DNA of 64,000 nt, from contig NZ_WPIN01000002.1 in NCBI RefSeq assembly GCF_009754945.1, forward strand, positions 847,510-911,509, given 5' to 3'. This document shows, piece by piece, positions 27,029-35,400 of the stretch. How positions within the stretch are numbered: the first letter of the stretch is position 1; every line of letters begins with the position of its first letter. Made by a program: the position numbers and the translations under genes. Below the pieces are notes generated by a model. The model searched no databases. It had not been told where the DNA came from and saw only the letters and a program-made list of their open reading frames with translations. Source of the DNA: Spirosoma arboris. GTDB taxonomy: Bacteria > Bacteroidota > Bacteroidia > Cytophagales > Spirosomataceae.

Positions 27029-27235
27029 TTAATGATTTGGACAACCACAAGGATTTTTCTTTCGGAAAAGGCCGGTGTTAAACAGGCCACCACGCCGGGG
27101 TTTATACCCTTTTCGTTTGCGACCAATAGTCGAAACGTCAGTCTTAACAGTACTAGTAGAGGCCAGGGTTTGGACGGGCACATCAATCAGCATCAGCGAT
27201 GCGACTATCATCAGAAATACTTGCGCCTTTTTCAT
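27029..27235 (-). CDS. Small secreted basic peptide with CGCPNH tail
   Basis: 68 residues. A signal peptide (MKKAQVFLMIVASLMLIDVPVQTLAS) is followed by about 40 residues that are strongly basic (TIGRKRKGYKPRRGG) and end in LFRKKNPCGCPNH. It lies upstream of its own terminator and divergent to the cyclotransferase gene. I recall similar short proteins with a KRKGY...CGCP tail in Cytophagales genomes, without known function. The Cys-Gly-Cys plus His may bind a metal. Too small for strong statistical support, but the signal peptide and terminator make it credible. Confidence 0.7.
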   Translation of the reverse strand: MKKAQVFLMIVASLMLIDVPVQTLASTSTVKTDVSTIGRKRKGYKPRRGGLFNTGLFRKKNPCGCPNH

Positions 27236-27306
27236 TGTTGAACCCGGTTTTATCTATTAACGGCAAATTTAACTACTTTCGTCAACCTGCCAGCTATATT
27301 TATTTA

Positions 27307-27738
27307 ATGACTAACAACCCTGATTTTCTGATTGTTTACGGCACCCTTCGCCCTCCGTTCGATAACACGTTTGCCCAATATCTGCGACAGAGAGGTCGTA
27401 ATGTCGGCGAAGGTACATTTAAAGGGAAGGCTTTCGATATGGGCAGCTATCCAGGTGCGGTTTACGATGAGACCAGTAATACCCGTGTGCACGGCACAGT
27501 TTTCAATATAAGTAATCAGAAATCAGCCATTCTGACTTATCTGGATTATTACGAAGGAGTAGGTGAGGATTTTGAACAACCTACCGAATTTATTCGGGCT
27601 ATTGTTCCGGTATTGTTCAATGATACGCTAACCGATTGCTGGATTTATCTATATAATCTCTCAACCGATGATAAGCCATTGATCGAATCTGGTGATTATT
27701 CGAAACACATCGGCAATCCCTACCAATCACCCGCTTGA
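27307..27738 (+). CDS. Gamma-glutamylcyclotransferase (AIG2/GGCT-like) family protein
   Basis: 143 residues from the ATG at 27307, which puts the family start motif at the N-terminus (NPDFLIVYGTLRPPFDN). The YGTLR motif forms the substrate-binding loop; the catalytic acid of the family probably lies in LDYYEGVGEDFEQPTEFIR. FNISNQKSAILTYLDYYEG matches the conserved 'LDxxEG' region. Proteins of this fold cleave gamma-glutamyl amides to 5-oxoproline, but many bacterial members have no proven substrate. An upstream in-frame start (27199) would overlap the divergent peptide gene and is unlikely. Confidence 0.88.
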   Translation: MTNNPDFLIVYGTLRPPFDNTFAQYLRQRGRNVGEGTFKGKAFDMGSYPGAVYDETSNTRVHGTVFNISNQKSAILTYLDYYEGVGEDFEQPTEFIRAIVPVLFNDTLTDCWIYLYNLSTDDKPLIESGDYSKHIGNPYQSPA

Positions 27739-27757
27739 TATATACCTATCAACTCAT

Positions 27758-27793
27758 AAAAAAGCATCGACTTATATAGGTCGATGCTTTTTT
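27758..27793. terminator. Bidirectional rho-independent terminator
   Basis: AAAAAAGCATCGAC (27758-27771) and GTCGATGCTTTTTT (27780-27793) form a perfect 14-bp stem with an 8-base loop between convergent genes. Confidence 0.9.
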
Positions 27794-27815
27794 ATGTATT
27801 TCTATTTCAGCTACA

Positions 27816-28127
27816 TTAACGTGGCCCTCGCGAACGGCCACCACCACTGTATCCGCCACCATCATAACCACGACGGGCGTTAGGGCTACCACCTCCATAA
27901 TAACGAGGAGCAGGTGCATAATACCGTGGTGCGGGACGAACAATTACGGGTGGTCTGTAATAACCATAAGGGCGACCATAACCGTATCCATACGGATTGT
28001 AGCCATATCCATAATAGGGGCGAGGGCCATAACCCACGCCAGTACTTACATAAGCCGGTCCGCAACTAGTCATCAGGACAACTAGCAAACCAGCCGTTAG
28101 TAAGGGCAAGAGTTTTATCGTTTTCAT
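27816..28127 (-). CDS. Small Tyr/Gly/Pro-rich lipoprotein
   Basis: 103 residues from the ATG at 28127, giving MKTIKLLPLLTAGLLVVLMTSC (lipobox LMTSC, Cys22). The mature part is low-complexity: GYGPRPYYGYGYNPYGYGYG, PPVIVRPAPRYYAPAPRYYGGG, then Gly/Arg/Ser-rich to the end. It resembles intrinsically disordered surface or periplasmic proteins. Next door lies a gene with the same MKTIK start and similar composition, so the two may be tandem relatives. No known function. Confidence 0.78.
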   Translation of the reverse strand: MKTIKLLPLLTAGLLVVLMTSCGPAYVSTGVGYGPRPYYGYGYNPYGYGYGRPYGYYRPPVIVRPAPRYYAPAPRYYGGGSPNARRGYDGGGYSGGGRSRGPR

Positions 28128-28170
28128 GATTTGTCGTTTAAAATTAACTTGTTGAACCATCTAACTACTG

Positions 28171-28211
28171 TTTGGATTAACCGAACCAATCAACTGGCTG
28201 GTTAATCCAAA
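28171..28211 (-). terminator. Hairpin between the two Gly/Tyr-rich genes
   Basis: TTTGGATTAACC (28171-28182) and GGTTAATCCAAA (28200-28211) form a perfect 12-bp stem with a 17-base loop, downstream of the 28234 gene and upstream of the 28127 start on the minus strand. No T run follows, so it may be a partial terminator. Confidence 0.6.
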
Positions 28212-28233
28212 GGTTTATTCTAACTCAAATTAC

Positions 28234-28695
28234 CTACCAGCGGTGACCACCGTGACCATAACCACGACCGCCCCCAAAACCACCTCCGTAACCACCACGG
28301 CCACCGTAGCCATATCCATAATTTGCGTATGGGCGAACAACCACAGGAGGGCCAACTACTACTGGAGGAGGAGCAATAACCACTCTAGGTGGCACCACTA
28401 CAACCTGTGGCTGAACCGGATAAGGTTGCCCATATTGGTTATAACCATAATTTCCATTCGGATAAGCCTGACCGTAGCCATTTGGATAGCTTTGTCCATA
28501 GCCGTTGTTATATCCATTTGGATAACCCTGGTTAGGATAGTTTTGGCCATATCCATTGGGATAAGCTGGTGAGCAATTACTCCCATTTGGGTAACTCTGG
28601 CCGTAGCCGTTACCAGGTCCATATTGTCCGAAACTAACAGTAGCCACTCCTAACAGAAGGCCAGCTATCACTCCACTCCATTTTATCGTTTTCAT
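28234..28695 (-). CDS. Secreted Asn/Gly/Tyr/Pro repeat protein
   Basis: 153 residues from the ATG at 28695, giving a signal peptide MKTIKWSGVIAGLLLGVATVSFG. The mature part is made of imperfect repeats of YPNGYGQ(N/S) (about residues 25-85), then a Val/Pro-rich block (VVVVPPRVVIAPPPVVVGPP) and a Gly-rich tail ending GGRGYGHGGHRW. It is low-complexity and probably disordered or amyloid-like, and may be a surface or matrix component. It shares a MKTIK start and sequence style with the lipoprotein gene downstream. Confidence 0.8.
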   Translation of the reverse strand: MKTIKWSGVIAGLLLGVATVSFGQYGPGNGYGQSYPNGSNCSPAYPNGYGQNYPNQGYPNGYNNGYGQSYPNGYGQAYPNGNYGYNQYGQPYPVQPQVVVVPPRVVIAPPPVVVGPPVVVRPYANYGYGYGGRGGYGGGFGGGRGYGHGGHRW

Positions 28696-28817
28696 CGCCT
28701 TAGTGAGTTTTTGCTCGATTTGTAGGTTAGACAGAGCAAGAACCTCCACGTTTAATGGAAACTAGAAGAAAGCGGTTAAAGTTTAATTAAAAGCCTGAGA
28801 GCTAAGTTGTAAGTACA

Positions 28818-28888
28818 AAGTTGGTAAGTAATAAGTGACTGACGCGAAAGCTATGTGCATGCGCCAGCCACTTATTACTTACCAACTT
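28818..28888. repeat. 20-bp perfect inverted repeat
   Basis: Arms 28818-28837 and 28869-28888 (AAGTTGGTAAGTAATAAGTG and its reverse complement) with a 31-base loop, and near-symmetry reaching further out. It lies after the dienelactone hydrolase gene on the minus strand and upstream of the Gly/Tyr-rich gene. It may terminate transcription or be a dispersed palindromic element. Confidence 0.65.
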
Positions 28889-28911
28889 CTACTTATGACT
28901 TTTTATTAAGA

Positions 28912-29790
28912 TTAAGCCTTTAATTTTTCTTTCAAATAGGCAAGCGCCAACTTATAAGCGTCGGCGGCAGCTTCTTTGTTATAAACCGGGTTGCTGGGGT
29001 TAGCGAAACCATGACCTGCATCATACATTTTCACAGTTACTTTTTCGCCAGCCTTCGCCATATTCTCTTCGAATGTCTTAACGGATTCAGGTGAGATACC
29101 TTTATCCTGGCTTCCAAAAAAGCCCAATACGTCGGTATCAAGTGTTTTCAGTTTCTCAACATCCTGCTCAGGACGACCGTAGTACATTATGCAACCCTTT
29201 GCCTGTTTGCCTTCCAGCATGGCCGATTGCAGCGACAGCATACCTCCGAAACACCAGCCAACACTGGCGAATTCGGCTTTTGGGCCAGCATAGGCAATAG
29301 CGCCTTTCTGAATACTGGTCAGTCGTTCTTTGTTGGCAGCCTGCATTAACTTACCGGCTTCTGCAGGCTCCGTAGCGACTTTGCCATCATACATATCAAC
29401 TGCCAATACGTTCACATCCTTCAGGTCGTTGTAAAACGTTTCTGACTGTTGCTTGATGTTGTCGTTCAAGCCCCACCACTCCTGATAAACCAGCAACCAT
29501 TTGTTGGATGGCGTTTTCGATTTCAATAGAAACCCATTAGCCGACTGTCCATCGGGTGTTGAGAATTTAATCATTTCGCCCGCTCCCGCATAAGTAAAGG
29601 GTAAGGGAGCCTCGTGTAATCGCTGAAAAGCTGGATCAGCGGCCATCGCCGACATATCATTGCCTACACCATCGGTCGCAGGAGTATGGCAGAGTGGAAT
29701 CGTTGTTTCTGCAGGCTCAACTGACTTGGGGCTCAGGTAAGAAAACAGCGACATGAAAAACGACAATCCGGTAATGAATACAATTTTCAT
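28912..29790 (-). CDS. Dienelactone hydrolase family protein, exported
   Basis: 292 residues from the ATG at 29790, giving a signal peptide-like MKIVFITGLSFFMSLFSYL. Alpha/beta hydrolase with the Cys-type nucleophile of this family in GWCFGGM (Cys180), Asp229 in FFGSQDKGI and His260 in YDAGHGFANP. The segment QEWWGLNDNIKQQSETF holds the conserved EWWGL. Family members hydrolyse cyclic or ester bonds, classically dienelactone. Export and a lack of aromatic-pathway neighbours suggest a different substrate. It lies alone between repeats on both sides. Confidence 0.9.
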   Translation of the reverse strand: MKIVFITGLSFFMSLFSYLSPKSVEPAETTIPLCHTPATDGVGNDMSAMAADPAFQRLHEAPLPFTYAGAGEMIKFSTPDGQSANGFLLKSKTPSNKWLLVYQEWWGLNDNIKQQSETFYNDLKDVNVLAVDMYDGKVATEPAEAGKLMQAANKERLTSIQKGAIAYAGPKAEFASVGWCFGGMLSLQSAMLEGKQAKGCIMYYGRPEQDVEKLKTLDTDVLGFFGSQDKGISPESVKTFEENMAKAGEKVTVKMYDAGHGFANPSNPVYNKEAAADAYKLALAYLKEKLKA

Positions 29791-29850
29791 ATGGTATGTA
29801 ATGGTTAGTGATAAAGGTAACTGACTGTGAAAAGAATTAGTTAAACTTAA

Positions 29851-29893
29851 AAAAGGGTAAACTGTCTGCAAATGGCACACAATTTACCCTTTT
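29851..29893 (-). terminator. Terminator of the metallophosphoesterase gene
   Basis: AAAAGGGTAAA (29851-29861) pairs with TTTACCCTTTT (29883-29893), with a 21-base loop and a T run on the minus strand after it. It ends the gene at 29926-31206. Confidence 0.7.
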
Positions 29894-29925
29894 ATTGATG
29901 TAAGTACATACAATTGGCTCACCAA

Positions 29926-31206
29926 TTAGGCTTTCACCAATTCAAAAATCGTGATCTCCGGCAAAATACCGACCCGGCCAGGATAGCCAATGTAGCCATA
30001 GCCTCGATTTACATAAAGTCGCTGGTCGCCTTTCTCATACAATCCTGCCCATTGTTTATAGAAATATTGAGCCGGGCTCCATTTCGCATCGCCAATTTCT
30101 ACGCCAAATTGAGCACCATGCGTATGGCCACTAAACTGAACATCAATATCTTTATACTTCTTATTGACTTCGGCATCCCAGTGAGTAGGATCGTGAGAGA
30201 GGAGGAGTTTAACAGGATATTCTTCGGTACCCTTGTAAGCTTTGGCAAGATCCCCCGCACGTAATGCAGCCGGGCCAAAACCTAGATTCTGAACGCCGAT
30301 AAGCGCGATTTTATCCCCATTCTGCTCCAGAATCTTGTTCTCGTCCATCATGATATTCCAGCCCATTTGCTTGTGAGCAGCCACTACGTTCATTACATTT
30401 TGCCGCTCGGCCTGGGCACTTGGCCACTGTACGTATTTACCATAGTCGTGATTGCCCAGAGTTGAGTAAACACCCAGTGGCGCCTTTACTTTATCAAACA
30501 CATCAATGTAACTATTGACTTCTTCAGCATGGCTATTGACTAGATCGCCGGTAAAAAATACCAGATCAGGCTTTTGACCGAGTAGCATTTCAACTCCACC
30601 TTTCACGGCTGTTTTGTTGAAAAAGCTGCCCGAATGAATATCCGAAATCTGGGCAATAGTCATACCATGAAAGCCCGATGGAAGGTTTTTGAGTGGGAGT
30701 TTAATCCGCCGGATTCGATAGTCGTGTGCGCCGGAAAGTATGCCCCAGGTAAATCCAACCAAGGGCACCGTACTAACTACCAATGCCGTTTTCATCAGGA
30801 AATCCGAGCGAGTAATGGTATCGGTGGGAGGGATCGTCTGGCGAGTAGAATCTTCAACTGCTTCGCGTACTTCGGGCTTGTAGAACAACGATACAATCCA
30901 GCGGAAGAAACGACCGATATCGTCAATCAGAATGATTAGGACGGCAAAAATCTTTGAGAAATAGGGGATGGCGATAGCAGCCCACAAAAACGTACGGGTG
31001 TTGCGACTAATGGAATCTGGCGGCAACAATTGCATAATGACGTATAACAACAATGACACCGCAGTAAAGCCCCAAAAGGCAATGGCAATAATACGTTGTG
31101 TGCTTTCTGAGGCCGACCGGCTTAGCGTTTTAACGGCCTGAAAAACATACCAGTCAATCAGAAGAAGAATGGCAGGAAGAATGAAAAATAAGGCGGTACG
31201 GTTCAT
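29926..31206 (-). CDS. Membrane-anchored metallophosphoesterase
   Basis: 426 residues. The N-terminal ~175 residues carry four or five hydrophobic segments (FFILPAILLLIDWYVFQA, AIAFWGFTAVSLLLYVI, TFLWAAIAIPYFSKIFAVLI, and another at about 145). The catalytic part follows with all calcineurin-like blocks: QISDIHSGSF (D/H), FFTGDLVNSHAEE, LGNHDYGKY, LLLSHDPTHWD and FSGHTHGAQFG. Such YkoE/YaeI-like proteins are dimetal phosphodiesterases at the membrane, some acting on lipid or nucleotide phosphate. Substrate not evident. Confidence 0.93.
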   Translation of the reverse strand: MNRTALFFILPAILLLIDWYVFQAVKTLSRSASESTQRIIAIAFWGFTAVSLLLYVIMQLLPPDSISRNTRTFLWAAIAIPYFSKIFAVLIILIDDIGRFFRWIVSLFYKPEVREAVEDSTRQTIPPTDTITRSDFLMKTALVVSTVPLVGFTWGILSGAHDYRIRRIKLPLKNLPSGFHGMTIAQISDIHSGSFFNKTAVKGGVEMLLGQKPDLVFFTGDLVNSHAEEVNSYIDVFDKVKAPLGVYSTLGNHDYGKYVQWPSAQAERQNVMNVVAAHKQMGWNIMMDENKILEQNGDKIALIGVQNLGFGPAALRAGDLAKAYKGTEEYPVKLLLSHDPTHWDAEVNKKYKDIDVQFSGHTHGAQFGVEIGDAKWSPAQYFYKQWAGLYEKGDQRLYVNRGYGYIGYPGRVGILPEITIFELVKA

Positions 31207-31337
31207 GAATTAGCAAATGAAGGACATAGTTGCCTAACGGAATCAGCGTTCGTAAAGTTTGACGAATGATAGCGTGATTTTTCTATTATCTTTTCCAAAT
31301 TCAATCACATACTCATAAATATATTCGCCATTTAGTG

Positions 31338-31417
31338 TTGTCATTTCGACCGGAGGGAGAAATCTCAAGTTTGATTAATGAGGAAGTTGAGATTTCTCCC
31401 TCCGGTCGAAATGACAA
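31338..31417. repeat. Perfect 31-bp inverted repeat, dispersed-type palindromic element
   Basis: Left arm 31338-31368 begins TTGTCATTTCGACCGGAGGG; right arm 31387-31417 is its exact reverse complement; loop 18 bases. I recognise the GTCATTTCGACCG..GGAGAAATCTC motif as a repeat seen between genes in many Bacteroidota genomes. It lies in the divergent region before the carbohydrate-binding gene, whose start is 28 bases past the right arm. Confidence 0.85.
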
Positions 31418-31444
31418 ACACGTTTGTCAAAAGCCCAACCGCCC

Positions 31445-32236
31445 ATGCATTCCTATACTGCCCAGAAAATTACTGAATCAATAACGATTAACGGAGACGT
31501 AACAAAACCCGTTTGGCAGAATGCCGTCTGGAGTCATCGATTCGTAGATATGGCAACAGGCGGACCGGGCATGTATGATACTAAGGCGGCTATTCTCTGG
31601 AACGACACACATTTATATGTAGCCTTCCGGGCTGAAGAGCCTTTTATAGAAGCTCATCTGACTGAACGAGATTCCATTATTTTCCTTGAAAATGACCTAG
31701 AGTTATTTATCGACGGGGGAGACTGCTACTATGAACTGGAAGTAAATGCGCGAAATACACTTTATGAAGTGTTTTTTATCTGGAAAGATGCCTATCAACG
31801 CGGCAGTCGATTCGATGTGCCGCAGTTCGATGTGCATCATCCACAGGCAATGACATTCGGTGGAGATTCTGATCGAAGTGGAGCCTCATTCTGGTACGGC
31901 ACACACCCGCGCGGCTTGCGCTGGGCCTTTTTGAATTATGATATGCCTGGTTTAGAAACAGCCGTTTATATAGATGGTACGTTGAACGACAACAGTGATA
32001 TTGATAATGGGTGGAGTCTGGAAATTGCTATTCCTTGGAGTAGCCTAACCTGGTTAGCCAATGGTCGTAATTTACCTCCTCATCCAGGCGATGAGTGGCG
32101 AATGTTTCTAGGTCGATTCCAGAAATTGATGGTGTCAGGTGTAGAAGTTCAACCGCACCCAGCTATGGTTATGAGTCCACACGGCGTTTACGATACACAT
32201 ATGCCTGAGCGTTGGAGTCGGATTTTGTTTGAATAA
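31445..32236 (+). CDS. Carbohydrate-binding family 9-like protein
   Basis: 263 residues from the ATG at 31445 (a TTG seven codons earlier is possible but less likely). The pattern matches CBM9-like domains: TESITINGDVTKPVWQNAVW, TKAAILWNDTHLYVAFRAEEP, DLELFIDGGDCYYELEVNARNT, NGWSLEIAIPWSSL and WRMFLGRFQ. This is the single-domain type found in Bacteroidota, often annotated 'carbohydrate-binding family 9-like protein'. There is no signal peptide, so location is uncertain. The ending SRILFE is usual. Role: probably binding or recognition of a glycan. Confidence 0.85.
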   Translation: MHSYTAQKITESITINGDVTKPVWQNAVWSHRFVDMATGGPGMYDTKAAILWNDTHLYVAFRAEEPFIEAHLTERDSIIFLENDLELFIDGGDCYYELEVNARNTLYEVFFIWKDAYQRGSRFDVPQFDVHHPQAMTFGGDSDRSGASFWYGTHPRGLRWAFLNYDMPGLETAVYIDGTLNDNSDIDNGWSLEIAIPWSSLTWLANGRNLPPHPGDEWRMFLGRFQKLMVSGVEVQPHPAMVMSPHGVYDTHMPERWSRILFE

Positions 32237-32263
32237 ATATGGATATCTGTTCCTCGCGTTCCT

Positions 32264-32386
32264 CGTTCTCGCTTGGCTTTGCCGAGTGAGGATTATTTCA
32301 GGGCGTCTCGCCCGTAGTTATTATTGCAAAAGGGGCCAGAGGCCCTAGAAGAGATAGTCCTCACTCGGCAAAGCCAAGCGAGAACG
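32264..32386. repeat. 29-bp inverted repeat enclosing two small hairpins
   Basis: Left arm 32264-32292 begins CGTTCTCGCTTGGCTTTGCC; right arm 32358-32386 is its exact reverse complement. Between them lie GGGCG TCT CGCCC (32301-32313) and GGGCC AGA GGCCC (32333-32345). The folded RNA or extruded DNA would be a four-way-junction-like structure. It is between the convergent CBM9-like and RND transporter genes. Confidence 0.85.
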
Positions 32387-32402
32387 GGATCATATAATCC
32401 CT

Positions 32403-32450
32403 AAAATGGAAAGTGCCAGTGATTTCCAAACCACCGGCACTTTCCATTTT
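32403..32450. terminator. Bidirectional terminator after the RND transporter gene
   Basis: AAAATGGAAAGTGCC (32403-32417) and GGCACTTTCCATTTT (32436-32450), a perfect 15-bp stem with an 18-base loop and T run on both sides. It ends the efflux operon on the minus strand. Confidence 0.85.
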
Positions 32451-32460
32451 ACTCTATTCT

Positions 32461-35400
32461 TTAAGCTAATTCTTCTTCCAGTTCCTCAGCGGGTTCCAGT
32501 GCAGGGTCTTTCTTGCCGAACCATTTCATACGAACCTGCTCGTTGATCCAGTACATACAGGGAACAATGACAAGCGTTAGAATCGTAGAGAATGTTAACC
32601 CAAAAATGATAGTCCAGGCTAAGATGTTCCAGAATACCGAGCTATCGCCACCTATAATTACGTGCGGATCGAAATCGCGGAATAGGCCCACGAAATCAAC
32701 GGTTATACCCAACGCTAGCGGAATCAGACCTAACACGGCAGCCGATGCTGTCAGCAATACCGGTGTTAAACGAATGCCACCCGCTTCGATAATGGCTTTG
32801 CGGAGAGGAACGCCCCGTCCCCGTAGCTCTTCGATAAACTCGATGAGCAGAATCCCGTTTTTCACCACGATACCGGCCAGGGAGATAATACCAACCCCCG
32901 ACATGATAACCGAGAAGTCTTTATGGAAAATGACAAATCCTAAAAGTACCCCAATCAGTGAGAACAGGATGGTCACGAAAATAATCAGCGGTTTTACGAC
33001 TGAGTTAAACTGCGTAGCCATAATCAGATAGATCAGCAGCATAGCAATACCGAAGGCCGAAACCAGGAAGTTCATCGACTCCTGCTGGTCTTCCTGCTCG
33101 CCACCCATTTTGATTTTATATCCATTTGGCACGTCCATATCATTAATAACTTCCTGAACCTGCGCCACAATTTCGTTCGCATTGTAGCCCGGTACAACAT
33201 CAGAACTCAGTGTTACCAGACGTTCCTGATTTTTCCGGTTAATCTGGCTGAAGGTCGTCGAATAACTAATGTTCGCTACCGATGTGATAGGCACCTGACG
33301 CAGTTGTCCACCCATCACCATATCGCGATACACGACGTTCAGACTCAGCAACTTGTCAATCTGGCTACGATCGTCCTGTTGTAAGCGAACCATGATCGGA
33401 TACTCGTCTTTGGCATCACGGAATTTTGAAACTTCTAGTCCAAACAAAGCCGTCCGAATGGCCAGTGCGACCTGACCTGATGATATCCCTTCTCGTTCCG
33501 CTTTGTCGCGGTCGATATCGATCACTATCTCAGGTTTGTTGGTAATCAGGTCAGATTTCAATTGGTCAATTCCCTTGATACCAGCCTGAGCGATTTTTTG
33601 CCGAACCTGTTTTTCTATCTTCTGGAGTTCGCCAAATTCTTCACCTGCAATCTCAATCGCAATTGGTTTACCCGTTGGCGGGCCATTAGATTCGCGCTCT
33701 ACCGAAATTTCGCTACCTGGTAATCCACTCACCGCCGACCGAACTTTGCTCAACAGCGAATCTGTCGAGATGCCGTGCCGTTCTTCGTTTGGTTTAAAGG
33801 CAACCGTCACCTTCGATTTCTGTGGCGTCGCCGACCGATCCGGGTTCATTGGATCACCCGCGTTTTTACCTACGTTCGAGATAACCGAGTTGACAATATC
33901 TGTCGCCTTGTTATCATCTAAGACTTTAAACACACGCTTCTCAATTACGCGGGTAACGGAATCAGTTACGCGGGCATCGGTACCAACAGGCATTACGTTG
34001 TAGACGTAGATGTAATCGGGTTCACCGCTTGGGAAGAAGAGAACCTTTGGCTTTGCAATACCAACAATAACGAAGGTCAGAATCAGCACGCCAAAGGCTC
34101 CTACAATAGCCCAGACGGGGCGCCATCCGGTCAGAATCCACGAAATCAATTTACGATAACCGTTTTTAAGCGCGGGCAATATACTTTCCTGGAAAGGCAC
34201 AATCAGTCTTGGCGTCAGTACGTAGTGATTGAACACATACAGGATAATGAACAATACAAACAAATTGCCAATACCGCGGTCAATTACATAGCCAATGCCC
34301 GCCAAAACGGTCATGATAATCAGTGGCCTTCTGATTTCGGCAAACGTCTGTTTGTCTTCATGGTTGTCGTCTTCATGCCGTTTCATGAACGTAACCGCAA
34401 AAACCGGGTTAATCACGTAGGCAACAAACAGAGAAGCAAACAGGGTCAGAATCAGCGTTAAAGGCAGGAACTTCATGAACTCACCTACGATACCCGGCCA
34501 GAACAAGAGCGGGAAGAATGGCGCAATGGTCGTCAGCGTTCCCGAAAGTACCGGCACGAATACCTCACCCGCAGCCGCTTTCACGGCTTGTTTAATATCC
34601 CAGTTTTTGTTCTCGTTGAAGAGTCGGTGGGAGTTCTCGATTACCACAATGGCATCATCCACCACCAGTCCTAAACCGAGCAGGAAGGCAAACAGAACCA
34701 TCGTGTTTAGTGTGAATGAAGCACCCACCATTGGCCCAAGAACAGGCATCAATACGAAGGCAACCAGCGCCGATAATGGTACGGATAAACCAACGAAAAT
34801 AGCATCCCGAACACCCATGAAGAACATGAGTACCAATACCACGAAGATAAATCCAAGAACAACCGTGTTGATCAGGTCATTCACGTTCTCACGAGTACGT
34901 TCTGATTGATCGGCAGTGATTTTCACATCCAAACCTTCCGGGAAACGCGATTCTTTGTATTCTTCAATGGTTTTCTCAATCCGATCAGCAGCCGAAATAA
35001 GGTTTGCCCCAGCCCGTTTGATCACGTTCAGCGTTACAACAGACTTGTTATTCAAGCGGGCAAAGTCCTGCTGCTCTTCAAAATTATCCCGCACTTCGGC
35101 AATGTCACCAAGGCGAACAGTAGCACCAGTTGCTGTGCGAATTTGCAGATCCTGAAGCTGCGTAACATCGGTAAATTCGCCTTTTACACGAACCGTACGA
35201 CGAACACCATCAATTGGTAATTCACCACCTGATACGTTGATGTTTTCGCCCTGAATAGCTTGCTGAATATCGGAGAAAGCCAGACCCGCCGACTGCATTC
35301 TTGGCAAGTTGACATTGATCTGAATTTCGCGTTCCAGCGCACCAACGATATCTACCCGACGAATTTCAGGCATCCCTTCAATTACGTCCTGTAAGTCTTC

